From positions 96,281,805 to 96,345,804 of the forward strand of contig NC_088295.1 in assembly GCF_032854445.1 (NCBI RefSeq): 64,000 nt of DNA, read 5' to 3'. The position numbers and the translations under genes are program-made. Numbering within the stretch: position 1 is the first letter of the stretch; the number at the start of each line of letters is the position of its first letter. Source of the DNA: Liolophura sinensis. Its lineage: Eukaryota; Mollusca; Polyplacophora; Chitonida; Chitonidae. The notes beneath the pieces are model-generated. The model was given only the letters and a program-made list of their open reading frames with translations, searched no databases and was not told the origin of the DNA. This document shows, piece by piece, positions 35,960-48,600 of the stretch.

Positions 35960-36430
35960 AAGTACTTAATTAACTCTCCAGTACAAAATACAGATGTACC
36001 TTATACCCATACCCATTGCATGGGTGTCTGCATCCAACAACCAGGAAAGCAATGTTGAACAAAATGTTAGAGGTGGCATCTTAAAAAAATACTGCATGCG
36101 TTGAACTGAGGTTTTGCACACATGTAGAGCACTCGTAACACGAGAGGGATATTTCATTGTTGATTTGTTGTGTGCATAGTAAATACCTGAGAGTGCTGTT
36201 TTCCCCAGGCTCTGCCTGGTTTCCTCTCGCCATATTGCTGGACACTTGTATAAGTGAACTATTCTTAGGTAAAGACATAAAACACGAATGAAATGAATTG
36301 AAATAGATGTTTAAAGGATATCTCAAAAAGTACTGCATGTATTGAGCTGAAGTTTTACATGCATATAAAGCATAATGACACAAGGGAGAAGTGCGATTGC
36401 TGATGTTCTGTGTGAATATTACCATATACA
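35960..36430 (+). repeat. Dispersed repeat E (two related segments)
   Basis: TCCAACAACCAGGAAAGCAA, TGTTGAACAAAATGTTAGAG and ACACGAGAGGGATATTTCAT recur at 54,505-54,650 (TCCAACAACAGGGAAGGCAA, TGTTAAACAAAATGTCTAG). Related words recur at 43,215-43,330 (GTCACAAGGGGGATGTTCCA). The second segment, at 36,300-36,430, is a further diverged copy. Unclassified. Confidence 0.5.
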
Positions 36431-36524
36431 TTTATTACCAAGTTCACAACTTCAGTACTTTATTAAGCTGAAGTTTTGCATTCATGCATCTCCTACAGAT
36501 GAGCTTTTTTTTGTTGTGTTGCAG

Positions 36525-36611
36525 ACTTAGTCCTCAACCTTTATCAATACTGAGAAAAACAAGTCCTGGAGAAACAATTCTGTCTGGAAAACAGTGAAGG
36601 AATCGGCCAAT
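36525..36611 (+). other. DDX6: DDX6 5' UTR portion of the start-codon exon
   Basis: A pyrimidine-rich tract ending TTGTTGTGTTGCAG precedes 36,525. This makes it a likely acceptor joining an upstream non-coding exon that I cannot locate. Confidence 0.5.
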
Positions 36612-39600
36612 ATGGCAACTAAAGTGGAGCAGAATTCTGTGCTGCCAAATCATTCTGGGCCTGTGAATGCCGAGCAGAAGACCAATAAGTACGTCTCAAG
36701 GTAGTTTAAACATAGTCTCCTAGTTTTGATGATTGTTTTTTGTGCTATACAGCTGATTGAATACTGAAAGAATATAGAAATAATAAATTTATATTTGATA
36801 CCTCCTGCTAGGTGCTGTTTTGCTATACCTGTGACAATAGCCTTCTATTACTCAGTTTGGTTAGGGGACCTCTGTTGCCGAGGGGTTATCCTGGCACAGC
36901 TCATTGACCCAGGAGCCTGTCACCAATGTGGTCATTATGAGTTTCAGGATTGACTCAGGCTAGTTTCCTGCCTGGTCGTACGTACTGACTGCTTCGGTGG
37001 TCTAATGGTCAGAGCGTCCGCCTCGAAATAGGGAGACCCAGGATCAGATCAGGGTTGGGTCATACCCAAGACTGCAAAAATGGCACTTGTTGCTGCCTCA
37101 CTTGAAGCAGAGCTCTTAAAGCAGTGTAACCCAGATGGACGTGGGTTGCCTAAGGTTACCATGTACAGATTTATCAGGTTACCATAGTTACATTGGAGCA
37201 ACCTTTCATGGGTTAGCATTGGAAGTGCATTGTAGCCTTGCTATATCACGTCGCTTTGGGGGCAGGTTCCTCAGCTTGTGATAGGCTATCTCATGCTATC
37301 ATGAAATAACTTTGGGTCATTATATATCCAGTATATAGGGTATATCTACAGTATATCTTAAAAGTCATGATTTTGACATTGAACGAAGTTTTGTTAATGC
37401 AAAAGTTGTTTTGTCAGATGCTTTCTTATTGTGAGTTTATTATAAACACATGAAAATTTGATGAGAATTGCCAGATGCCCATTACAGAGGCAGGAAAAAA
37501 TGTGAAGAAATTGCCGGAAGTAATTTCACCGAAGGCACTTAACGAAATAGACTGTGTTATGGTCAAATATGAGCGTGCTTTTGTGATGTTTTCTTCATTG
37601 TTTTGTTGGGATTTATATGTTAGGATTATGCATTGAATAACAAAAATTTTAACGATGTTTGGAGTGGTGCTTTCATTTACTGTTTGTTTAGTTATGGGTC
37701 GCGAAAGGTTATCAAATGCGCTTGCGCTGTTTTGAGGATCGGAACGGTAAATGCCCTGTACTGGTTGGTACCTTGATTGCCTGTGATAGCGTATGTAGCG
37801 AAAAGATTTACACCATGTAAAGTAGCCTACATTCATGTATTAAACAGCTTCTAATGATATTTAAACCTGCCTTATGGCAATTAAGCGCTTTGTTATTCAC
37901 CAAAGTCTTGAAAATAATGTGGAAGTTATCAAACAGTGGGTATGCCATTTGACCATAACCCCAGTGCTACACATAAGGAGCATGCAGACGTAAATGCACT
38001 AAAAAATTAGAGGATGCGCTTCTAAAAGTAAAACAGACCATACTGAATACGCATGATAATTTATTAGTACGCCTAAATTCATGAAAGCTATATCGTACGT
38101 GCAAGATTTAAAGCGGTCCTGTCCGAATCAAAAGTAGGTCTCCAAAGTAGTTTACTTGTGCGATTTCTGTGGAGAGAAGCTAATACAATGAAATACTAAA
38201 ATCACGAGAACAGCTAGTGTCCAAAAGCACTTCAGATTCGTACTATATACTGCCATTAAATATAGCATACATAATAAATTTTTGTCTTCTAATGTAGGCC
38301 TACATTTGGATTCAGCGTAACAAACGTATCATGTTTTGATCCCAAAACGGCAGTGGGCCTACAGGTTGATGTGTAATGAATAAATGTAGGCCTATGAGCG
38401 TCATTCGGATTCATTCCCCTTGAGGAGCTGAAATAATTAATTTATTCTAGAATGTTATGACAAGTCCTAATCCTGGACAATCGACATATGTAACTATTGA
38501 CCTACATGTAACTACAAGAATCTCTGTATGGGTAGGTCTATGTAGATAAATAGTGACCATATTATACAAAATAGTGAAGTGTTGAGTGTTTTCAAAAATT
38601 GTACACTGCGACAGGCTTACCAGTACTCCCTCTCTTGGAAAAATAGGGAGCATCTGGTATCCGATTCGTCCATGTCAGCTTGTATCAAAATTAACTCCTG
38701 AAACTTAGATGCCTCATTTTAATGTATATCATTCAAAGTCAGTGTATGGTCTCTAGTATGAGAGGACATACACGTCAGTGTATGGATTTCGCTAGTGGAT
38801 TCGTTCTAGCGTGCACTGTCGGTCAGGTTCATCGAAAAAATGTATGAAAGGAGCATTTTGTTAAAATAACATCGCTCTCAAGCGGGTCCACCACACACAT
38901 TGTCTCCCATGTAGTTTTATTGAGGGCGCATGAGTCTGCCACACACATTGTCTCCCATGTAGTTTTATTGAGAGCGCATAAATCTGCATGTATGAGTCTG
39001 CCACACACATTGTCTCCCATGTAGTTTTATTGAGAGCGCATAAATCTGCATGTATGAGTCTGCACACACATTGTTTCCCATGTAGTTTTATTGAGGGCGC
39101 ATGAGTCTGCCACACACATTGTCTCCCATGTAGTTTTATTGAGAGCGCATAAATCTGCATGTATGAGTCTGCCACACACATTGTCTCCCATGTAGTTTTA
39201 TTGAGGGCGCATAAGTCTGCATTTATGAGTCTGCCACACACATTGTCTCCCATGTAGTTTTATTGAGGGCGCATAAGTCTGCATGTATGAGTCTGCCACA
39301 CACATTGTCTCCCATGTAGTTTTATTGAGGGCGCATAAGTCTGCATGTATGAGTCTGCCACACATTGTCTCCCATGTAGTTTTATTGAGGGCACATAAGT
39401 CTGCACTATATAAACAGCCTTTTGATTTGACGTGGCAATGGAAATTGTGCTCTCCTTCCTGCAGAATTTTCCCTATTCTCACTGCTCATATCGGATGACA
39501 ATACTGCTGGACCTGAATAACAGAAAGTGCCATGGATATTAAGGTATCTTTTTATTGGTTCGAATGCCTGATTACCTGGTGGCCGGATCGTGAAGCCTGT

Positions 39601-42600
39601 AGCAACCAGTGGCTCGTTTCATAAATGGACAACTTCGTGGATAAATCATAATTTATTTCAAGACATTATTCCTTGCTGGAAGTGGGTATGACTTGTCATT
39701 CTGAATTACTCTCGTCAAAAATTTCACGCCAGCTGTATTAACTTATGCTGCAAAATTTATTTGTAGTTCACGTGACTGCCACCGGCAAGAAGCACTGGTG
39801 AGAGTAGTGTCCTAGGAGAGAGAGATTTTGTCAAAATTTACTTAAGCTGTTTGTAGCTCACGTGGCTGTTACTGACAAGAAGAACTGTTGGGAGTAGTGT
39901 ACAGTGAGAGAGATTGTCACAATTTATGTGAGCTGTTTGTAGCTCACGTGGCTGTTACTGACAAGAAGCACTGTTGGGAGTAGTGTACAGTGAGAGAGAT
40001 TCTATCACAATTTATGTGAGCTGTTTGTAGCTCATGTGGCTGTTACTAACAAGAAGCACTGTTGGAAGTAGTGTACAGTGAGAGAGATTGTCACAATTTA
40101 TGTGAGCTGTTTGTAGCTCACGTGGCTGTTACTAACAAGAAGCACTGTTGAGAGTAGTCTACAATGAGAGAGATTCTGTCACAATTTGTGTGAGCTGTTT
40201 GTAGCTCATGTAGCTGTTACTGACAAGAAGCACTGTAGGGAGTAGTGTACAATGAGAGAGATTGTCACAATTTATGTAAGCTGTTTGTAGCTCACGTGGC
40301 TGTTACTGACAAGAAGCACTGTTGAGAGTAATGTACAATGAGAGAGATTCTGTCACAATTTATGTGAGCTGTTTGTAGCTCACATGGCTGTTACTAACAA
40401 GAAGCACTGTTGAGAGTAGTGTACAATGAGAGAGATTGTCACAATTTATGTGAGCTGTTTGTAGCTCACATGGCTGTTACTAACAAGAAGCACTGTTGAG
40501 AGTAGTGTACAATGAGAGAGATTGTCACAATTTATGTGAGCTGTTTGTAGCTCACGTGGCTGTTACTGACAAGAAGCACTGTTGGAAGTAGTGTACAATG
40601 AGAGATTGTCACAATTTATGTGAGCTGTTTGTAGCTCATGTGGCTGTTACTAACAAGAAGCACTGTTGAGAGTAGTGTACAATGAGAGAGATTCTGTCAC
40701 AATTTATGCGAGCTGTTTGTAGCTCACATGGCTGTTACTAACAAGAAGCACTGTTGAGAGTAGTGTACAATGAGAGAGATTGTCACAATTTATGTGAGCT
40801 GTTTGTAGCTCACGTGGCTGTTACTGACAAGAAGCACTGTTGAGAGTAGTGTACAATGAGAGAGATTGTCACAATTTATGTGAGCTGTTTGTAGCTCACG
40901 TGGCTGTTACTGACAAGAAGCACTGTTGGGAGTAGTGTACAATGAGAGAGATTGTCACAATTTATGTGAGCTGTTTGTAGCTCGCGTGGCTGTTACTAAC
41001 AAGAAGCACTGTTGGGAGTAGTGTACAATGAGAGAGATTGTCACAATTTATGTGAGCTGTTTGTAGCTCACATGGCTGTTACTAACAAGAAGCACTGTTG
41101 AGAGTAGTGTACAATGAGAGAGATTGTCACAATTTATGTGAGCTGTTTGTAGCTCACGTGGCTGTTACTGACAAGAAGCACTGTTGAGAGTAGTGTACAA
41201 TGAGAGAGATTGTCACAATTTATGTGAGCTGTTTGTAGCTCATGTGGCTGTTACTGACAAGAAGCACTGTTGAGAGTAGTGTACAATGAGAGAGATTGTC
41301 ACAATTTATGTGAGCTGTTTGTAGCTCACGTGGCTGTTATTGACAAGAAGCACTGTTGGGAGTAATGTACAATGAGAGAGATTGTCACAATTTATGTGAG
41401 CTGTTTGTAGCTCACGTGGCTGTTACTGACAAGAAGCACTGTTGAGAGTAGTGTACAATGAGAGAGATTCTGTCACAATTTATGTGAGCTGTTTGTAGCT
41501 CACGTGGCTGTTGCTAACAAGAAGCACTGTTGAGAGTAGTGTACAATGAGAGAGATTCTGTCACAATTTATGTGAGCTGTTTGTAGCTCACATGGCTGTT
41601 ACTAACAAGAAGCACTGTTGAGAGTAGTGTACAATGAGAGAGATTGTCACAATTTATGTGAGCTGTTTGTAGCTCACATGGCTGTTACTGACAAGAAGCA
41701 CTGTTGAGAGTAGTGTACAATGAGAGAGATTGTCACAATTTATGTGAGCTGTTTGTAGCTCACATGGCTGTTACTGACAAGAAGCACTGTTGAGAGTAGT
41801 GTACAATGAGAGAGATTCTGTCACAATTTATGTGAGCTGTTTGTAGCTCACATGGCTGTTACTAACAAGAAGCACTGTTGAGAGTAGTGTACAATGAGAG
41901 AGATTGTCACAATTTATGTGAGCTGTTTGTAGCTCACATGGCTGTTACTGACAAGAAGCACTGTTGAGAGTAGTGTACAATGAGAGAGATTGTCACAATT
42001 TATGTGAGCTGTTTGTAGCTCACGTGGCTGTTACTAACAAGAAGCACTGTTGAGAGTAGTGTACAATGAGAGAGATTGTCACAATTTATGTGAGCTGTTT
42101 GTAGCTCACGTGGCTGTTACTGACAAGAAGCACTGTTGAGAGTAGTGTACAATGAGAGAGATTCTGTCACAATTTATGTGAGCTGTTTGTAGCTCACGTG
42201 GCTGTTACTAACAAGAAGCACTGTTGAGAGTAGTGTACAATGAGAGAGATTGTCACAATTTATGTGAGCTGTTTTAGCTCACGTGGCTGTTACTGACAAG
42301 AAGCACTGTTGGGAGTAATGTACAATGAGAGAGATTCTGTCACAATTTATGTGAGCTGTTTGTAGCTCACGTGGCTGTTACTAACAAGAAGCACTGTTGA
42401 GAGTAGTGTACAGTGAGAGAGATTGTCACAATTTATGTGAGCTGTTTGTAGCTCATGTGGCTGTTACTGACAAGAAGCACTGTTGAGAGTAGTGTACAAT
42501 GAGAGAGATTCTGTCACAATTTATGTGAGCTGTTTGTAGCTCATGTGGCTGTTACTGACAAGAAGCACTGTTGAGAGTAGTGTACAATGAGAGAGATTCT

Positions 42601-45600
42601 GTCACAATTTATGTGAGCTGTTTGTAGTTCCCGTGGCTGCTGAAGACAAGAAGCACTGGTGAGAGAGATCCTGTCAAAATTTGCGTGAGGTATTTGTAGC
42701 TCATGTGGCTGTTATTGACAAGAAGCACTGGCGAGAGTAGTGTCCTGTGTGAGAGAGAGAGAGAGAGAGATGTGGCTGTTACCAACAAGAAGCACTGAGT
42801 GTAGTGTACTATTAGTGACAGTTACAGAACTTGCCATGTTTGCCATCTTCTGGAAACAAGATCTGCACTAGAATTTGGTCTTACAGCTAGCAAATGTTTT
42901 CAGCCTGGATTTTGATCATATTTGTATTCATAATATGTTCATAAATATTATCGTAATACAGATTAATAGCATATATTTGAATGTAAACAACAAATGTATG
43001 TTCAAATAACTTTATTAGATGTTCACCACAACCTTAGAATATTATTATGCAATGATGATTAATACCAAATTACCCACCATACAAAAGCATTTGTAAATAC
43101 CCTTTCCTCCTGGAATAAAATCTACAAAAAGATTATACCATATTTGCATGTTTTGACGCTCTTTTTGGCATCATTTTCAGCTTGCCAGTACAAAGTACAG
43201 GAATAGCTTAAGTGGGACCCTGAGCGTCGGCGTTGGCATCCAATAACCTGAAGTTTTACATGCATATAATGTACAATGTCACAAGGGGGATGTTCCATCG
43301 CAATGCTCTGTGTGCATTTAATTACTGTATTTACCAAATTCACAATTTCTGTACTTAATGTATTGAGCTGAAATTTGCATTCATGTGTCTACTACAGACA
43401 AGCTGTGGCTACCAAATCTGTCATGTTTTCTTCATCTGCTGTTGTGTAGCCCTTACAGCTGTGCTATAATTTGAAGCATTGCAGATTGTTTTGCACATAA
43501 CGTGTGGCTATGCATGTATTCCGGATGTGCTCCACATGTAGATAATTGCTTTTGTGTCTATTGTTTATCTGACCTGAGATGCTTACTTTTCAGTGACAAG
43601 GGCTGGAAGACACAACTGAACCTCCCTCCAAAAGACAACAGATTGAGAACAACTGTGAGTATAACATGGCAAAAATACATCTGCGAGAATGCGTTGGAAA
43701 TGACCACTTGTGCTGGGCATGAGAAGTTTCTTCATTATGATGTCTTGTTTAGATAGAGCAAAGTTATGAATGCATTGTCCATTAAATACAAGTGTTAAGA
43801 CAAAAAATATTAAAAAATCAGTATAGCAATCCATAAAAATTTTTGAGTGTAACTGGACCCTCGTTAAAGTGTAAGTCGGTAACAAAAGTGTTTTTGAAGA
43901 GAGCGGGATATGTAGCCATTGCTTCTGTGGGACAGTGGGTCCGATTTACTTACATGCTTAAATTACCTTGAGGATGATTATCAAACTTAGGCTACATTGA
44001 GTAAGGCAAGCCCTCTGTTCAAATTCACATTTGCACTTATAATGCAGTTTCATGATTCTCATTGCTTTTATTGTGGTAACTGCTCTTAATATTGCTCTTA
44101 TTTTAGGGGTCCTCGCTATTCTAGCTTGACACTTCTTGGAATAATTCAGACTCTTATTGTTAGTCAGCTCGTAAAAGTGCAATATCTCAAACTCATAAAG
44201 GTAGAAAAACCAAACTTTAGAATTTTAATAGCCAACATATGAAGCAACTTTTTGACGTTTTGTTCAGTTTGGCCAGACACGTGATTTAGTGGGCATTTTG
44301 AATTTTATTGATAAGCTGAAAATAACTTCTCCAACGGCTGGGCCTGTCAAGGAAAATTTTCATTTACAGTTTCTAGATGGATTGCCCTAAAAAGATTGAA
44401 AAAAATGATTGAGCTTGGTATGCATGTTAGGTCAAAACTGACCGATGAAATTAGCTCAAAAATAGGTCAACTCTTAGAACAACTGAGAATGATTAAACAG
44501 ACACACTGTCTGATGCTCCTTGATGTCAAGGTTACAAATTTGCAAGAATTATTTTTGTACTTTGTATAGATTCCATGTTATGACCAAAAAAAACAATAAA
44601 AATTTGACAAAACTCTTCTGTGTAAATGACGGAGCTTCCTGCTTGACTGCACGAAACCATTCACTGTAGTTTTCCTGGCTACAGAGTGTGTATTCTAATT
44701 CTGATGCCAGCAGCAGTAGATCAGAGGCGCAGTCTCTCTCTACATGTGCACTGCTATCTGAGAGCAATGTTTTATTTCATTTTCACTGGTCTTCACAGAA
44801 GCCCCAATGGACATCGTTTCTAGCCGTCTGTGGTTCATATCCAGATCATTCCTGGCAATCTTTTTTCCCTTTTTATCCCATTCTCATGAAACTAAGACAC
44901 TAGACTACCAGTTCAGCCATCTGTAGTTCAAGTCCAGTCCATTCCCTATCATTGTTAGGTTTTACAATATGTAGCAGTTTGAGATTCAAATCCAGTTCAC
45001 TTTGGAAATGCATCACATACATTTTTTTCTCCACAATTTTAAATTTTCAGCATGACATATGTTTGAAGCCATATTGCCATTCACAGAAAGTGTTGACATG
45101 TCTCTGTCTTGCAGTGGCCACCCATAGTACACGATATCCAGTTGTTGGTAGCGATTTTCCTATCAAAGACCAAGGAAGTTTTTTTACCTCATAGCTCATT
45201 TTCTCATTTATTCACCGGGTGAAGCTCCCACCCATAGTACATGGATTGCCAAATAAAGTTCGTAATTTGCATATCAATTTGTGATTGAAAATTTGTACAC
45301 GGACTCCTTACATTGTCTTTTACCACCACAACGATTTACATCTCCAAAGTCACTGTTCTGCAATCCTTACACATTCGCATAAGTTTAGCCAGAGGAGTGT
45401 CTGAGAGTCTTTAAAACACCCTGACAAAATTAACTTAGAGATAGGGAAAGTAGGAGAAAGTTTAAAATGAGACAGCCTTATTTTCAATTCTGGCTTAATC
45501 TGTGTGTAGACAATAAGCAGTCGTCGTTGTGACAGTATAATAATTTTGGCCTTTCTTGTTGATTTAATGGCAAGATATTAGCATTATCTGATTGGAGAAT

Positions 45601-48600
45601 AGTGTCTGTATGACTGTCAATCATTTGTTTTTGTTTAGAGGTCAGTATTTGAAATTATCACACAATTTGAAGGTTATGCAGTTTTTACAAACTGCTCAAT
45701 AGGCAGAACTACCAGTATTGTCAGAGGGCCTTGTTTTTTTCTGTGGTGTATAGTTTTGTCGCAGATTGTGATTAAATTCCGGAAAAGTGTGATTTATCCC
45801 ACATTTGGAGGTGACATAAATAAATAAATACTACATTTGGCACTTTGGGAGTCCATATGCTATATAATGCATTTGTAATGAATTAATATCTGGATGAATG
45901 TACTAATATCATAAGTATGCTACCAGACATAATTTTGTCATAAAATCATGAATCTGGTCGTATTTCTTTTCTGGAAGTATACGAATTAGGAAAAAGCACA
46001 ACTTCCACCTTATTTTGTGGTCGCATGACAGAAAACTGTTATGGCTGTAAAGCTGCCAATGGCTTCATTGAGCTGTGGTAATAAATACCAGACTTTTAGG
46101 GTTAAAGAACTATCAAAATGGCCAAAGTACAGCAATTAGCACAATCGCGAGTGTAAGTTGGTATACATATGCCTGTGAATTTATGACTAGAATGGGCACT
46201 CTCAAATGAACTGCGCATAGTATCTAAGTCTCTCAAGTGTGTATGTTTCACAACAAACACAAACCTCCCTCCCTGAAACGCGTGAAACTGACCACTGCAG
46301 TGTAAGTTTTGCCCATATATCTTCTGTCCTCAAGGAGAGCTCTTCGTTCCAAAATGCACATTCTACATATAATAGCTCCGGCTCTTATCTGGTTAATACA
46401 TACCACCTTTTGTTCCACGGTTTTTCTTTTCCATTATCATGATTACACATTGGAGCGGCGAAGGGGGGGGAATGGGTATACGTTTTTTTCAACATAAGCT
46501 GTAGATCGAAGCATGGCCTCCATACAGTACAGCTCAGGCTAAAAGTCAGTTTACAGCTCATGTTGCCCTCTGAGATACTGAATAACGCTCTACTGACGCA
46601 TCACAAACCCTCTATTGAGCTGTGTTAGAGATCTGCTGAAGTGCGTAGGATTATCGTCGAAGGTGTGTATATAGTTCCATGCACTGTAGTACTTATTCCT
46701 AGCCAGTTTGCAAGCAAAGGTGTAGTCCCCGTGTATTCAGCTAAGTAAACATATACTAGCTGTGAAAAGCGGAAAGTTTATCTTGCAATACGTAACCTAC
46801 ATCAAGAAGATCAAAATCAGGTGTTAATTTTGATATACATGTCTGTTATGTCATAAAGAACCTAACAGATATTTTATAGCTAACTTGACAAATCTTGGAT
46901 AAACTTTACAAACCAACGCAACTTGTGAATAAAACACGTGCTATAACGCACCCAGGACATTGCCCCAACACAGACAGACAGCAGTCTAGTGTGACTGTGC
47001 CTTTGCATGATCCTTGCCTTTGCGTGATCCTTGCCCATTGCGTGATCCTTGCCTTTGCATGATCCTTCACACTGATGTCTTATGATTCGTTGCGTTTTTA
47101 TAACAGTTACATCTAAATATAGTGTATTTATGTTACTGTAAGGATCGTATAAACCTCACATCAAAAGAACTGAAAAAAATAAACCCAAAATACATATTCA
47201 GGACAGAACCTGGCATCACCAGATGGCAGACTTTTCACAGTCTACTTCCAGTTGACAGACATGGAGTGATGTGTTAACAAAGTTTTCAAAAATGCCACCC
47301 TGGAAGTAGGCCGTAACAGGCCCTACAGAAGAGTGATTTGCACAGAAACAGTGGATTGCCCAGCAGTTTTGAGAGATTATTTCATTTCTGTTGTTTAAGA
47401 TTTTCAAAACCATACAGTGTGTGTCAGTTAATAAACAATTAATGACACCTGTGAGTAATATATACTTACTCCAATACAGCATGCCTATTCTTCAGTTTTG
47501 GCAAAGTGTCACAACTGGACACAAGGAATGGAGGAGTTTTTCTCCCAAGTCTGTGTGAAACTTCTGAGTGTATTAAGCGTACAGTAATCCGCTTGGCTGT
47601 TGCTGCTAACAGCCATGATATTTTGTACACAAATATAGTATACATGTACATCAAAACATTACCATCCAGACAGGGAAAAAACAACTTGTAAACATGTTAT
47701 TGATTAACGTATGAGCTGTTCACATAGATTTTGCTTCAACTTTTATTAAGGTTGCCAAATACAATTTGATATCAGATTTCATCTTGTTGTAGGTTCAAAT
47801 AATGTATTCTTAAGCAGAAATTAAGAGTGAATTTATTTTCATGAAGGTATTTTGTAGTCAGTCAGCAAAGAAAATATTACAGTGTGCCTGACAAGCCAAT
47901 TGAAAATTCAGATAAAGGGTATTGGTGCAAATGGGTAATTATTTCATTTTCTGCAAAAAAAAAATTTTCCTTCATTCGTTTTCTATGTAGGTGCTTTGCC
48001 AATATGGCTTGGTACAAACTACAAATTCTTCACAGGGTTATATTATATGGAGAAAATCCAACTTATCCTTCGTGTTTTCATATTTTATCACTTTTATACA
48101 TGAAATTTGCATTGTTTTACTGTGTTGTTGCTGTTGCATGGCATGTCAGGATCAAAGTGTCAATTTTGTCTGCTAAATTACTGAGTGGCAGATAATTTTT
48201 TGGCAAATGACTCCCACAACAAGGAAAACCTACAGAAGAAACAAAAGATATTTGTCCACTTTTATTGGAGATGAAGAATGAGCTGGTTTCAACAGTCCTA
48301 ATGATCCATAACAAATTTCACCTGGACTCACTCGTAAATCACTCCTTTGAAAAAAGATTGCCGGGCTGCAAACAAGAAGACACACTTCAGATATTTTACT
48401 TCAGTCTCATGTGTCGTGTTAGTTTATCAAAAATTCTTTTAAATCATGCATTCTAACGAAGAACTAAATTTTCCATCAAATTTCAACAGCCAGTGTGTAG
48501 GCATAACAATGCTCAGCCACGTGGAAGTGGAAGGATCACTGACAGTGCCAATGACTGTCCCAAAGCTACAGGTGCTTTACAAACTCTCCACGATGGTGCT

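Larger units (their letters stand above)
30011..36524. other. Region between FBL and the DDX6 coding start
   Basis: No protein-coding exon is recognised. It holds SINE-like copies (30,600-30,934; 34,165-34,290; 35,405-35,640; 36,190-36,300), a TAA microsatellite (31,038-31,066), poly-A/T runs and repeat E units (35,960-36,430). One or more non-coding 5' exons of DDX6 probably lie here, because 36,525 is preceded by a splice acceptor. Confidence 0.5.
36689..43593. other. DDX6 intron 1
   Basis: A 6.9-kb intron. It holds SINE heads (36,870-37,140), dispersed repeat D copy 2 (37,450-38,660), the 62-bp array (38,885-39,407), the 86/89-bp array (39,770-42,790) and a diverged repeat E copy at about 43,190-43,400. 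Confidence 0.75.

Noticed and set aside
36988-37080. Candidate tRNA gene (A- and B-box-like blocks)
   Set aside because: No complete cloverleaf or anticodon stem can be drawn, and the same blocks recur with SINE bodies, so these are SINE heads.
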